The translations under genes were made by a program, and so were the position numbers. DNA of 59,746 nt, from contig CALUWK010000007.1 of the NCBI GenBank assembly GCA_944324475.1, positions 1 through 59,746 of the forward strand, in the 5' to 3' direction. Positions 36,503 to 45,703 of this stretch are shown here, piece after piece. The DNA comes from Candidatus Gastranaerophilales bacterium (GTDB taxonomy: Bacteria; Cyanobacteriota; Vampirovibrionia; Gastranaerophilales; Gastranaerophilaceae). Position 1 is the stretch's first letter, and every line of letters begins with the position of its first letter. A model generated the notes under the pieces. It was given only the letters and a program-made list of their open reading frames with translations. It ran no database searches and had not been told where the DNA came from.

Positions 36503-37318
36503 ATGGAAAAATTACATTTTTTAACAGCTGGGATACCTACAAAAGCGAGCGATTATACTAATGCTTTTGGTGTTTTAGATAGCATGGGACTTGACGGACT
36601 TGAAGTTGAGTTTGTACATGGGGTAAGATATAGCGAAAAAACAAGAGAAGCAATATTGAATCGTGGAGATTTTTTAATTACACACCATGGACCCTACTAC
36701 ATTAATCTTAATGCTAAAGAACAAGATAAAAAAGAAGCAAGTATAAAAAGAGTTCTAGACACTATAAGGGCAGCAAATGACCTTAAAGCGTATTCAATAA
36801 CATACCACGCAGCTTTTTATTTAGGAGAAAGTTCTGATTTGGTAACAAAAAAAATGATAAGTTGTCACAATCAAATAATTGATATGGCAGAAAAGGAAAA
36901 TTTAAAAGTTTGGATACGCCCAGAGACAACAGGCAAAAAAAGCCAATGGGGTACCTTAGATGAAATTATTGAGCTTTCTAAACACTATAAAAATGTTTTA
37001 CCTTGTATTGATTTTGCTCACATTCATGCAAGAGAAGAAGGAAAATTTAATACTTATGATGAATTTTGCTTAATATTAGAAAAATTAGGCAAAAACTTGG
37101 GAGAAGTTGCTTTGAATAATTTTCATGGCCATGTCGCAGGCATAGAATATGGAGCAAAAGGAGAAAAAAAACACTTAATTTTTAAAGAAAGTGATTTTAA
37201 TTACAAAGATTTACTTAAAGCTTTAAAAAAATTCAATATAAAAGGGGCACTTGTATGTGAAAGTCCTAATATAGAAATTGATACAAAAATTTTAAAAGAC
37301 TACTATGAAAGTTTATAA
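36503..37318 (+). CDS. Endonuclease IV-like TIM-barrel protein
   Basis: 271 aa, xylose-isomerase-like/AP-endonuclease-2 barrel. Metal-ligand candidates: 'FLITHHGPYYINL', 'SITYHAAFY', 'IRPETTGKKSQWGTLDE', 'CIDFAHIHAREEG' and 'NFHGHV', matching archaeal-type deoxyribonuclease IV. It probably cleaves DNA at abasic sites. It is 11 bases after the formyltransferase gene with SD AAGGAAA. Confidence 0.82.
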   Translation: MEKLHFLTAGIPTKASDYTNAFGVLDSMGLDGLEVEFVHGVRYSEKTREAILNRGDFLITHHGPYYINLNAKEQDKKEASIKRVLDTIRAANDLKAYSITYHAAFYLGESSDLVTKKMISCHNQIIDMAEKENLKVWIRPETTGKKSQWGTLDEIIELSKHYKNVLPCIDFAHIHAREEGKFNTYDEFCLILEKLGKNLGEVALNNFHGHVAGIEYGAKGEKKHLIFKESDFNYKDLLKALKKFNIKGALVCESPNIEIDTKILKDYYESL

Positions 37319-37381
37319 TCAACTTATTAATTGATTTTTTTTATAATAGTTGTAATAATAAATCAAAAGAAGGATTTTATT

Positions 37382-37789
37382 ATGAAAGAAAGATTTTTAA
37401 ATGTTATAAAATGGTTTTTTATTGTGCTTGGTGTTTTATTTTTAATGCAATTACTTATTGTAATAGGGGCATTTATAGGATTTTCTAATTTTGCAAAAGC
37501 AGATATAAATACATTTAATAATACCAATTCTAAAATTAAAGATATTCAACCTATTATAAATTATGTTGAAGATTATCGAATAAAAAATGGAAAATATCCG
37601 GAAAAAGTAGAAAATATTAAAACTAAAAAGAAATTGAACTATAAATATGAAATTTCTAAAGATGCTAATTGTTATACAATTACAACCAAAAAAGAAAAAG
37701 AAAATTTAACAAGTCAATATCAACATTGTCAAGTAACTTCTGAAAATTCTAATTCAAGTTCTGAAAGTTATGTTGAATTTAATAATTAA
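37382..37789 (+). CDS. Membrane-anchored hypothetical protein
   Basis: 135 aa. One N-terminal hydrophobic helix (residues ~10-38) anchors a small exported domain containing 'YVEDYRIKNGKYPEKVENIK' and 'YEISKDANCYTITTK', a layout resembling pseudopilin globular domains though no prepilin cleavage motif is seen. The Ser/Asn tail is low complexity. ATG 37382 has SD AGAAGGATT. Confidence 0.7.
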   Translation: MKERFLNVIKWFFIVLGVLFLMQLLIVIGAFIGFSNFAKADINTFNNTNSKIKDIQPIINYVEDYRIKNGKYPEKVENIKTKKKLNYKYEISKDANCYTITTKKEKENLTSQYQHCQVTSENSNSSSESYVEFNN

Positions 37790-37831
37790 TTTTTAATTAA
37801 AAAAACAGATTTTTTTAAAAAAAGAGCGATA

Positions 37832-37883
37832 ATAAGACTGTAAGAAATAAACAGTGAATAAAAGTTGAAAGGAGCAGTCTTAT
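37832..37883 (+). promoter_or_regulatory. Hairpin trapping the hsp20 start codon (candidate RNA thermometer)
   Basis: A perfect 9-bp stem ATAAGACTG (37832-37840) / CAGTCTTAT (37875-37883) includes the AU of the hsp20 AUG; the SD AAAGGAG (37868-37874) lies at the loop edge. Such a stem in the leader of a small heat-shock gene suggests temperature-dependent start-codon exposure. It matches no named class (ROSE, fourU). Confidence 0.5.
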
Positions 37884-38340
37884 GAGATTCTTAGTTAGAA
37901 AAGCACCAGAAAATTTTATTAGAACTGTAAATGATGAAATCAGTTCTTTATTAAACAGACACTTTGACAGTTATTTTCCAGAAGCAAACTATTTGGAAGA
38001 TGTTGAAGGTAAATATTCAATGCCTGTTGAAATTTCGGACAAAGGCGAAAAATATGAATTAAAAGCGGAACTTCCGGGTGTTAAAAAAGAAGATTTGGAT
38101 ATTGACATTGATTCAAATTATGTTGTAATTAATGCAAAAAAATCTGAAGAAAAAGAAGAAAAAGATAAATATCAGACCAAAACAGAATTTCGTTATGGTG
38201 AATTTTCAAGAACAATATATTTTCCTGAAGAAATTGATATTGAAAAAACAGAAGCAAAACTTGAGCATGGTATTTTAAAAATTGAAGCCATTAAAAAGGC
38301 TCAAGAAAATGCCAACAAGAAAAAATTAACAGTTAAATAA
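37882..38340 (+). CDS. hsp20: Small heat-shock protein Hsp20/alpha-crystallin family
   Basis: 152 aa. An alpha-crystallin domain spans about residues 45-140 with 'YELKAELPGVKKEDLDIDI', 'GEFSRTIYFPEEID' and the 'AKLEHGILKIEA' (A-x-x-x-G-I-L) signature. It is an ATP-independent holdase chaperone. The start is inside a leader hairpin and the gene has its own terminator, so it is monocistronic and probably heat-regulated. Confidence 0.95.
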   Translation: MRFLVRKAPENFIRTVNDEISSLLNRHFDSYFPEANYLEDVEGKYSMPVEISDKGEKYELKAELPGVKKEDLDIDIDSNYVVINAKKSEEKEEKDKYQTKTEFRYGEFSRTIYFPEEIDIEKTEAKLEHGILKIEAIKKAQENANKKKLTVK

Positions 38341-38344
38341 AATT

Positions 38345-38371
38345 AAAAACGGGGTAATTTACCCCGTTTTT
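38345..38371 (+). terminator. Terminator of hsp20
   Basis: 11-bp stem around AAAACGGGGT / ACCCCGTTTT with a 5-nt loop, T-rich on both sides; directly follows the hsp20 stop. Confidence 0.9.
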
Positions 38372-38436
38372 AATTTAAAAGGATGAATAAAAAAATATAT
38401 ATACCTGTTAAAATATTACCTGTTTTAGGAGAAAAA

Positions 38437-39474
38437 ATGTTAAAATATTTTACAGGGTCATATATTTTTACAATATTAGGTTTTATTCTTGCATATTTTT
38501 GGGCAGAACATGTACACTCAGGAAGCGGAATAGCCTCATTATTTATTGTATTTGTATTAAGTATATTGGAAGTTAGCCTTTCATTTGATAATGCAGTAAT
38601 TAATGCTGGAAAATTGGAAAAAATGTCTCCAAAATGGCAACATAGATTCCTAACCTGGGGTATTTTAATTGCGGTTTTTGGTATGAGATTTTTATTTCCA
38701 ATATGCATAGTTTCAATTTTTGCCAAGGTTAATTTCTTAAATGTTATAAATATGGCAATAAACAACGCAGATAAATACGCATATTATCTTCATGTTTCAC
38801 ATCCTCCAATTATAACATTTGGTGGTTCATTTTTAATTATGCTATTTTTTTCATACTTTTTTAATCATCAAAAAGAAATTCATTGGATTAAAAAAATTGA
38901 AGAAAAAATGGCAATTTTAGGACATTTTAAGAGTATTGGAATAACAATTACTTTGCTTTTAATATGTTTAACACAATATCTGGCACATTCAGACGATAAA
39001 TATGAAATTTTAATAGCAGGTGTTGCAGGAATAATAACATATTTGCTAATAGATGGATTTAGTCATATGTTAGAACATCATAAAGTTGAAAAAAATTCTT
39101 GTTCAACAGGCTTTAGTTTAAAAAATTTTTGTTTTATTAATTTTTTATATCTCGAATTAATTGATGCTTCTTTTTCTTTAGATGGGGTTTTAGGAGCTTT
39201 TGCGCTCAGTAAAGATATTGTAATTATTACAATAGGTCTTTCAATAGGAGCGATGTTTGTGAGGTCTTTGACAATTATGTTAGTTGAAAAAAAGACTCTA
39301 AAACAATATAAATATTTAGAACATGGCGCTCATTGGGCAATAGGAGCACTTGCTGCCATTATGTTTATATCGGCAGTACATGAAGTAAGCGAAATTATAA
39401 CAGGTTTGATAGGTTTTGTATTTATTAGTTTAGCTTTTATTTCGTCTTTAAAAGAAAATAAAAAAGAAATTTAA
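38437..39474 (+). CDS. DUF475 integral membrane protein (TerC superfamily)
   Basis: 345 aa with ~8 membrane helices. TerC-like acidic membrane motifs 'ILEVSLSFDNAVINA' and 'YLELIDASFSLDGVLGAF' are the signature of the family, thought to move divalent metals. ATG 38437 has SD TTAGGAG six bases upstream, whereas the ATG at 38383 directly abuts AAAAGG. It converges with pyk. Confidence 0.87.
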   Translation: MLKYFTGSYIFTILGFILAYFWAEHVHSGSGIASLFIVFVLSILEVSLSFDNAVINAGKLEKMSPKWQHRFLTWGILIAVFGMRFLFPICIVSIFAKVNFLNVINMAINNADKYAYYLHVSHPPIITFGGSFLIMLFFSYFFNHQKEIHWIKKIEEKMAILGHFKSIGITITLLLICLTQYLAHSDDKYEILIAGVAGIITYLLIDGFSHMLEHHKVEKNSCSTGFSLKNFCFINFLYLELIDASFSLDGVLGAFALSKDIVIITIGLSIGAMFVRSLTIMLVEKKTLKQYKYLEHGAHWAIGALAAIMFISAVHEVSEIITGLIGFVFISLAFISSLKENKKEI

Positions 39475-39475
39475 A

Positions 39476-40903
39476 TTATGTTCCAATTTTGTGAACTCTT
39501 ATAAAATTAGTGCGTCCTGTAATTAATTTTGGAGCAGAGCCAGTGATGATGACGTAATCACCTTTTTTGAGTCCTATTTCATTTATTAAGAAATTATCTA
39601 TATTTTTCAAAAGTTCAGAAGTAAGAACATCATCCCACATTTTGCAAAAAGCATAAACACCCCAATTAAGAGCCATTTTACGTCTAGTTTCTTCTAAATC
39701 TGTAATCATAATAATTGGAACAGAAGGCTTTAATTTTGACATAAGGCGTGTTGAATATCCAAAATGAGAAAAGCTAATAAGAGCTTTAGCATTAACATAC
39801 TTCAACATTTTATCAGCACCAAATGCTATTGCTTGACGTGTTATAGCCATTTCCTCTGATATTTTAAAATCATTATCAAATTTATAAAATCTGCTGTTTT
39901 CAACAGTTAAGGCTATTTCTGCCATTGTTTCAACAGCTTTTAAGGCAAATTTTCCAACAGACGTTTCACCGCTTAACATAACGGCATCAGCACCATCTAA
40001 TATTGCATTTGCAACATCAGAACTTTCCGCTCTGGTAGGTATGGGTTGATTAATCATTGATTCTAACATTTGAGTTGCAACAATAACTGGTTTTTTCTGT
40101 TTATTGCATTCTTCAATTATTTTCTTTTGACAAATTGGAACTTCAACAGGAGAAAGTTCAATTCCAAGATCACCCCTTGCTACCATAATACAATCAGAGA
40201 CAGAAACAATACTTTCAAGATTTTCTATTGCCTGAGGCTTTTCTAATTTTGAAATAACAGGAATATCTGCTTTCAAATCATTTATGTATTTTTTAGCCAA
40301 CAAAACATCATCTTTTTGTCTCACAAATGAAAGAGCAATATAATCCGCTTTATTTTCAACTGCAAATTTAATAAATTCTATATCTCTTTTAGTAACAGCA
40401 TTTAAACTACTTGTGGCACCAGGGATGTTTAAGCCTTTTCTTGACTTCAATATTCCGCCATTTGTAACTTCGGCGAATACTTTGCCGTCATTAACTTTTT
40501 TAACTACTGTTTGAATTTTTCCATCATCAAGAAGAATTTTGTCTCCTATAACTAAATCATCTGCAATTCCTTCATAATCAACAGGAATTACATTCATTTC
40601 TTTGGAATTATTTGCAAATACAACTTCTTGACCTATTTCAAGTTCAATATCTTTTTTTAAATTTCCAACTCTTATTTTTGGTCCTTGAAGATCAATCATA
40701 ATGGCAGCATTGTAATCATATTCTTCACATACAGCTCTTATGGTTTTAAACTTTTTAAGATGATCTTCCATCGTTCCATGAGATGTATTTAATCTAAAAA
40801 CATTAACACCCGCTTCGATAAGTTTTTTTATACCTTCTTTTGAATCGATAGCAGGACCTATTGTTGCAATTATCTTCGTTCTTTTTTTAAATTTTAAATT
40901 CAT
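39476..40903 (-). CDS. pyk: Pyruvate kinase
   Basis: 475 aa, normal size without an extra PEP-utiliser domain. 'RTKIIATIGPAIDSKEGI', 'FRLNTSHGTMEDH', 'DLQGPKIRVG', 'ISKLEKPQAIENL', 'MVARGDLGIEL' and 'MLSGETSVGKFALKAVETM' are diagnostic. It catalyses PEP + ADP to pyruvate + ATP. It is divergent from ferritin. Confidence 0.97.
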   Translation of the reverse strand: MNLKFKKRTKIIATIGPAIDSKEGIKKLIEAGVNVFRLNTSHGTMEDHLKKFKTIRAVCEEYDYNAAIMIDLQGPKIRVGNLKKDIELEIGQEVVFANNSKEMNVIPVDYEGIADDLVIGDKILLDDGKIQTVVKKVNDGKVFAEVTNGGILKSRKGLNIPGATSSLNAVTKRDIEFIKFAVENKADYIALSFVRQKDDVLLAKKYINDLKADIPVISKLEKPQAIENLESIVSVSDCIMVARGDLGIELSPVEVPICQKKIIEECNKQKKPVIVATQMLESMINQPIPTRAESSDVANAILDGADAVMLSGETSVGKFALKAVETMAEIALTVENSRFYKFDNDFKISEEMAITRQAIAFGADKMLKYVNAKALISFSHFGYSTRLMSKLKPSVPIIMITDLEETRRKMALNWGVYAFCKMWDDVLTSELLKNIDNFLINEIGLKKGDYVIITGSAPKLITGRTNFIRVHKIGT

Positions 40904-40981
40904 AAATCCCCCTTTTAAGATTATTTTATCATATAATTTTTTTTTATTTTAAAATAAAATATGAAAATGAAAGGAAAAAAT

Positions 40982-41491
40982 ATGATAAATGAAAAAATGG
41001 AAAAAGCTTTCTTGGAACAAATTAATGCAGAATTATTCTCCGAATATTTGTATCTTTCAATGAAAGCATATTTTGCAAATTTAAATTTAAACGGCTTTGT
41101 TAATTGGATGGATGTTCAAGTTCAAGAAGAAAGAGCACATGCTATGGGTATGTTTGATTATTTGCTTGAACGTGGCGGAAAAATTGTATTGGAAAAAATT
41201 GATAAACCAGAAAGTAACTGGAATAATCCATTGGATGTTTTTAGGGCAGTTTTAAAACACGAAGAATATATAACTTCAAGAATTAATGCTCTTATGGATG
41301 TTGCGGAAGAAACAAAAGACAGGGCAGCGTTGGCATTTTTAAATTGGTATCTTAAAGAACAAGTTGAAGAAGAGGCTAATGTAAGCGGGGTTTTAGCTCA
41401 ACTTGAAATGATTGGAGAAGATAAAAACGGACTTTTAGCTTTAGATAAAGAACTTGCAGCAAGAACATTTGTTGCTCCAGTTATAGGTTAA
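40982..41491 (+). CDS. ftn: Ferritin
   Basis: 169 aa. Ferroxidase ligands are visible in 'QINAELFSEYLYLSM', 'QEERAHAMGMFDYLL' (ExxH), and 'LKEQVEEEANVSGVLAQL'. It is non-haem bacterial ferritin storing iron and limiting Fenton chemistry. ATG 40982 has SD AAAGGAA; the ATG at 40961 precedes it. Confidence 0.95.
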   Translation: MINEKMEKAFLEQINAELFSEYLYLSMKAYFANLNLNGFVNWMDVQVQEERAHAMGMFDYLLERGGKIVLEKIDKPESNWNNPLDVFRAVLKHEEYITSRINALMDVAEETKDRAALAFLNWYLKEQVEEEANVSGVLAQLEMIGEDKNGLLALDKELAARTFVAPVIG

Positions 41492-42300
41492 TCAATTTTA
41501 TTTATAATTTTTTTAATTAGCGAGCTTAATTTTAAGCCCGCTTTTTTGCCAGTTAAAAGAACTTCGTCATGTGAAAGTTTGTTTTTGGAAATTCCTGTGG
41601 CAAAATTTGTTACTATGCTAAAAGCAAGAGTATTTATTTTAAGATAATTTGACACAATAGCCTCTGGTACACAAGACATTCCCACTACATCAGCACCAAG
41701 AATCGAAAAAGCTTTTATTTCAGCTGCTGTTTCATAACTTGGTCCAGTTGTTGCAAGATATACACCTTCTTTTATTTCAATATTAAGATCATAAGCGCAT
41801 TTTTTTGCTAAATTTCTTAAATTAAAATCATAAACATTACTCATATCCGGAAAACGTTCGCCCAAACTATTATTATTTCTGCCGATTAGAGGGTTTGTTC
41901 CCATAAAATTAATATGATCATTAATTAAAACAATATCACCGATATTAAAACCTTTATTTATTCCACCTGCGGCATTTGTTATAATTAAGGTTTTGACACC
42001 TGCCATTTTTAAAACTTTAATCCAAAATGTGCAATCTTGCATTGAATATCCTTCATAATAGTGAAAACGTCCATGCATAATCACACAATTTTTTTCAAAA
42101 ATTTTGCAATAAACCAATTCCCCTTTATGACCCAAAATACCAGATGTTAAAAAATTTGGAATTTCACTATATTTTATTGAAACACCACTTATATCATCAC
42201 AAAAAACACCCAATCCAGAACCAAGAACTATAGCAATTTCGGGTTTGAAATTGTCAATTTTATTTCTTAGATAATTGAGTGTTTCTTTAATTTTTTCCAT
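41488..42300 (-). CDS. punA: Purine-nucleoside phosphorylase (trimeric, inosine/guanosine type)
   Basis: 270 aa. 'IAIVLGSGLGVF' binds phosphate; 'IMHGRFHYYEGYSMQ', 'LIITNAAGGIN', 'TTGPSYETAAEIKA', 'DVVGMSCVPEAIV' and 'TNFATGI' (Asn for 6-oxopurines) are family blocks. It cleaves purine nucleosides for salvage. It overlaps the ferritin stop by 4 bases (convergent). Confidence 0.95.
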   Translation of the reverse strand: MEKIKETLNYLRNKIDNFKPEIAIVLGSGLGVFCDDISGVSIKYSEIPNFLTSGILGHKGELVYCKIFEKNCVIMHGRFHYYEGYSMQDCTFWIKVLKMAGVKTLIITNAAGGINKGFNIGDIVLINDHINFMGTNPLIGRNNNSLGERFPDMSNVYDFNLRNLAKKCAYDLNIEIKEGVYLATTGPSYETAAEIKAFSILGADVVGMSCVPEAIVSNYLKINTLAFSIVTNFATGISKNKLSHDEVLLTGKKAGLKLSSLIKKIINKID

Positions 42301-42315
42301 AAAACTTATTAATGA

Positions 42316-42561
42316 TTAACCAACCAAACCATCATCATCTGATTCAGATGCCTTAACCATTATAGCATGTTGCACGGGTTTTTCTTTTTTTACATTAGAA
42401 TCAAAAGGAATTTCAACATCAAAACCAAAATCATCTCTTGGTTTTTTCATTTGAGATTCATCAACAAGCCTTTTGGCAAGTTCTATTAATTCATATACAA
42501 GTTGATATCTGTTAGGGGCTTTTTCGTTCAAATCCCATGCAATTTTTGTAATTTGACTCAT
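42316..42561 (-). CDS. rpoZ: RNA polymerase omega-subunit-like protein
   Basis: 81 aa. 'NRYQLVYELIELAKRL' followed by 'KPVQHAIMVKA' matches the omega core (N-R-[YF]-x-L-V...A-K-R and the later K-P-V/I-x-x-A). The acidic tail ends DDDGLVG. The family is short and variable, hence moderate confidence. SD ATAGGAGATA precedes ATG 42561; it is upstream of punA in the same direction. Confidence 0.6.
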   Translation of the reverse strand: MSQITKIAWDLNEKAPNRYQLVYELIELAKRLVDESQMKKPRDDFGFDVEIPFDSNVKKEKPVQHAIMVKASESDDDGLVG

Positions 42562-42614
42562 AATTATCTCCTATAATTTAATATTACAATGAGATAATTT
42601 TATATGCAAGAAAA

Positions 42615-43160
42615 TTAATATTCATACTTATAATACATATTATCACTATATTTTCTATATTTTTCATATTTTTCAGGACTAACTAATCGCAAAAACCCAT
42701 CTATCAAGCCCACATTATCACGTTCTCTAAGTTCAATCATGTCATTTCGCATTCTTTTAGCATTTCTTTTTGAACTTATTGAAGCAGGTAAAGCTGTTCC
42801 GATTATTGCTGTATTTGATGAAGCGAGTTTTAACCTTCTTATACGTTCATTTTGCGGACTAAATTCCCATATTCTTCCCATTAATTCATATTCAAGATTT
42901 TTAATTCTCTCGGAGTCGCTCAATTCAGGATATGTCCTTGGAAAATGTCTTTTTTCCATTATTTCTATCGCCTTCAAATCTTTAGAAGAAAAGTTTACCT
43001 TATAAGGCGAAACAGGTTTCGCGTTCATTATATCTTCTTTAGTTATTGTAACAGTTTGAACAGGTTCATAACAATAACTTGCAAGAGGCAAAAATATTGA
43101 ATAAAAAATTACTGCATAAACTATGCAATACATTATTTGAAATTTTATATATTTAATCAT
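42615..43160 (-). CDS. Exported hypothetical protein with 'RI..LE..L.G' motif
   Basis: 181 aa. An N-terminal hydrophobic segment (signal or anchor, residues ~10-30) is followed by 'RIKNLEYELMGRIWEFSPQN' and 'ERIRRLKLA', a motif I associate with exported proteins of cyanobacteria and Melainabacteria. The C-terminus is basic and Tyr-rich. Function unknown. No clear SD at ATG 43160. Confidence 0.65.
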   Translation of the reverse strand: MIKYIKFQIMYCIVYAVIFYSIFLPLASYCYEPVQTVTITKEDIMNAKPVSPYKVNFSSKDLKAIEIMEKRHFPRTYPELSDSERIKNLEYELMGRIWEFSPQNERIRRLKLASSNTAIIGTALPASISSKRNAKRMRNDMIELRERDNVGLIDGFLRLVSPEKYEKYRKYSDNMYYKYEY

Positions 43161-43362
43161 TTTTAACCATGGTCATATTGTTTAACACTGAAATATAACC
43201 TGCTTTTTAAAATTAAATATTAATCTTTTAATTAAAAAATAAGTGTAATATTAACTTTTGTAAAAAAATAATTAATACTTTAATTTTTTTTTAAAGAATA
43301 AACCTAATATGTCGTTAATCTAAACATATTTGATGGACAATAGAATATAGATTCGGTGTGAT

Positions 43363-43929
43363 ATGAAGAAAATTTTAATTGCTTTCTGCATAACATTCGG
43401 TCTGATTTTTGGAATACAAGATTCATTTGCAGTTGACTATTCTAAAATTTCGGGCAATCAAAAAATTATATCAGCCCTTGCGGCTCTTGAGAGTATAAAT
43501 AGAAAAGATGTTATTGCAATTTTAAACGGATATAATGCAACAAAAAGACCCATTAGAGTTATGTTTAGGGATTTAGCAATATATGGATATCAAGATTGTG
43601 AAGCTTTAACAGTAAAAACAAAAAGTAACGGGCTTGTTATATACATAAGTTCAGAGCATAAAGGCGCAAGTCCGGAATGTATCGCCTGTTTAATAGCTCA
43701 TGAGTCCCAACATCATACTTTTACCAATTCAAAACAAGAAGAACTCAGAGCGTGGATATCTGAAAGTCAGGCTTGGAATGAATTTATTAAAAGAAATAAA
43801 ACTCTTGCTCTTTCAAATGAACCCTTAGCAAAAAGAGAGAATTATATAGCTAAAATAAGAGCCAAAGGCGGAGTTATGGGCGTGCAAAAGCTTATTGCAG
43901 CTAATCCTGTTTATGCAGGTTTAAATTAA
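43363..43929 (+). CDS. Exported putative zinc metallopeptidase (HExxH)
   Basis: 188 aa. A signal peptide ends at 'QDSFA' (residue ~23). 'CLIAHESQHHTFTNSKQEEL' contains an HExxH zinc motif followed by Glu residues that could be the third ligand ('EELRAW'). No named peptidase family recognised. Cysteines flank the domain. It converges with the M10-like gene with zero spacing. Confidence 0.7.
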   Translation: MKKILIAFCITFGLIFGIQDSFAVDYSKISGNQKIISALAALESINRKDVIAILNGYNATKRPIRVMFRDLAIYGYQDCEALTVKTKSNGLVIYISSEHKGASPECIACLIAHESQHHTFTNSKQEELRAWISESQAWNEFIKRNKTLALSNEPLAKRENYIAKIRAKGGVMGVQKLIAANPVYAGLN

Positions 43930-44700
43930 TTATTTTGATTTAAAATTTATTTTAATGTTATTTAATTGCATTAAATATTTTTTTAAATCACCTATGTTTT
44001 CATTTTCCTGAAGTAAATCTTTTTGTGGTTCATTTTGTAATAATGAATCTTTTACTTTTTCAAATTCTGTTTTTTCCCCAGATATTTTTCCGATTAAATC
44101 ATCAATATCACAAGCTCCATAATTAGGATACATAGCAAGTATTTCTTCTTCTGTTTTACCAATTGGAAGTTTATATAACCACTGAAGAGTCTTTAAGTCA
44201 TTTTTAGAAATATTTACAACACCATATTCATGCGGAACATACATTATATCTCCTTTGGTTTTAGAATGACCTAAGCCCACTGCATGGCCAACTTCGTGCA
44301 ATATTGTATGGAATACTTCGTTTTCATCCATATATTGATGGTGTATAATCCCGTCGGATAAACCAATTGAAAGTTCTGCTGAATAATATCTGCCTAATTT
44401 ATCAAAATTAAATATACAAGAACCTAAAGATTTTCTATCTACTCTTTTCCAATCAATATTGATATTTGAATCATATAAATTCATTGTTCTTTCAAATGAA
44501 ATTATGCCGCCTGAAAGCTTCTCCCAAAGATTAAAAGCATCGATTATCATTTGAGTATACTTATATTCATCTTGAATATTTCCTTTTGATTTATACCAAT
44601 TAAATTTTCCTATATAAACTTTTAAAGGCATAACATTATCTGCCCATCTGGATAATTTACCTTTATTAAAACAATCGGATAAATAAGTAATAGTTTGCAT
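43930..44700 (-). CDS. Matrixin-like (M10) zinc metallopeptidase
   Basis: 256 aa. 'VFHTILHEVGHAVGLGHSKT' is a full HExxHxxGxxH motif and 'GDIMYVPHEYG' supplies the Met-turn, as in matrixins. No N-terminal signal peptide is evident with either ATG (44718 or 44700), so it may act inside the cell or be exported unconventionally. A ~70-residue charged tail follows the catalytic domain. No clear SD. Confidence 0.82.
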   Translation of the reverse strand: MQTITYLSDCFNKGKLSRWADNVMPLKVYIGKFNWYKSKGNIQDEYKYTQMIIDAFNLWEKLSGGIISFERTMNLYDSNINIDWKRVDRKSLGSCIFNFDKLGRYYSAELSIGLSDGIIHHQYMDENEVFHTILHEVGHAVGLGHSKTKGDIMYVPHEYGVVNISKNDLKTLQWLYKLPIGKTEEEILAMYPNYGACDIDDLIGKISGEKTEFEKVKDSLLQNEPQKDLLQENENIGDLKKYLMQLNNIKINFKSK

Positions 44701-44761
44701 ATAAAAATATAATAGCATATAATAATAGTTAAAGAACAGACTTTAGGGAGAAATAATTATT

Positions 44762-45097
44762 ATGATGAATATGATGCAAGTTATGCAACAAGCTCAAAAA
44801 ATGCAAAAAAAATTTAAAGAAACTCAAAGTGAACTTGAAAACACAGAAATAACGTCAACATCTGGAAACGGTGCAGTTGTGGCAATTTTAAATGGACAAG
44901 GAAAATTTAAGGCCATTAAATTAAAAGCAGAAGCAATTAACCCATCTAATCCTTCAAGTGTTGACCCTGATACTGTTGAAATGCTTGAAGATTTAATAAC
45001 GGAAGCAATGTCGGATGCTACAAAAAAAGCTAATAATCAAATGGAAGCTAAAATGAAAGCTATTACAGGCGGAATTTCAATACCAGGATTATTTTAA
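44762..45097 (+). CDS. ebfC: Nucleoid-associated protein, YbaB/EbfC family
   Basis: 111 aa. '[20 protein letters not shown]' and '[16 protein letters not shown]' are typical of this small DNA-binding dimer. It sits directly before recR, the usual bacterial arrangement. AGGGAG lies upstream of ATG 44762. Confidence 0.93.
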   Translation: MMNMMQVMQQAQKMQKKFKETQSELENTEITSTSGNGAVVAILNGQGKFKAIKLKAEAINPSNPSSVDPDTVEMLEDLITEAMSDATKKANNQMEAKMKAITGGISIPGLF

Positions 45098-45105
45098 TAA
45101 CTAAA

Positions 45106-45702
45106 ATGGAATATACTAAACCCCTTGCAAAATTAATCGAGTATTTTCAAAAACTTCCTTCTATTGGACCCAAAACAGCCCAGAGGTTGGCTTTGCATGT
45201 TTTAAAAATGCCTGAAAATGAAGTTAATAATTTTGCAAATGTTCTGATTGAAGCTAAAACAACAATTTCATACTGCGATATTTGTTTTAATATGTCATCA
45301 ACTAATCCATGCGAAATATGTTCAAATCCTTCAAGAAATAAAAGTATTATTTGTGTTGTTGCAGAAACAAAAGATTTAATAGCTATCGAAAAAACAAATG
45401 AATACAATGGATTATACCACGTTCTGCAAGGTTTGATATCTCCCATAGATGGCATAGGTCCAGACGATATAAGAATTAAAGAATTATTATTTAGAGTAAC
45501 TCAAGATACAATAAGTGAAATTATACTTGCTCTTAACCCTTCTGTTGAGGGCGAGGCAACAAGCCTATATCTTACAAAACTTTTAAAACCGTTTAATATT
45601 AAAATTTCAAGAATTGCATTTGGACTTCCTATGGGTTCAGAACTTGAATATGCAGATGAAATGACTCTTTTAAAAGCTCTTGAAGGAAGAATAGAGCTTT
45701 AA
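45106..45702 (+). CDS. recR: Recombination mediator RecR
   Basis: 198 aa. Helix-hairpin-helix '[16 protein letters not shown]', a zinc finger '[16 protein letters not shown]', and a Toprim domain ('[15 protein letters not shown]', '[13 protein letters not shown]'). It acts with RecFO in gap repair. It lies eight bases after ebfC. Confidence 0.96.
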   Translation: MEYTKPLAKLIEYFQKLPSIGPKTAQRLALHVLKMPENEVNNFANVLIEAKTTISYCDICFNMSSTNPCEICSNPSRNKSIICVVAETKDLIAIEKTNEYNGLYHVLQGLISPIDGIGPDDIRIKELLFRVTQDTISEIILALNPSVEGEATSLYLTKLLKPFNIKISRIAFGLPMGSELEYADEMTLLKALEGRIEL

Positions 45703-45703
45703 A

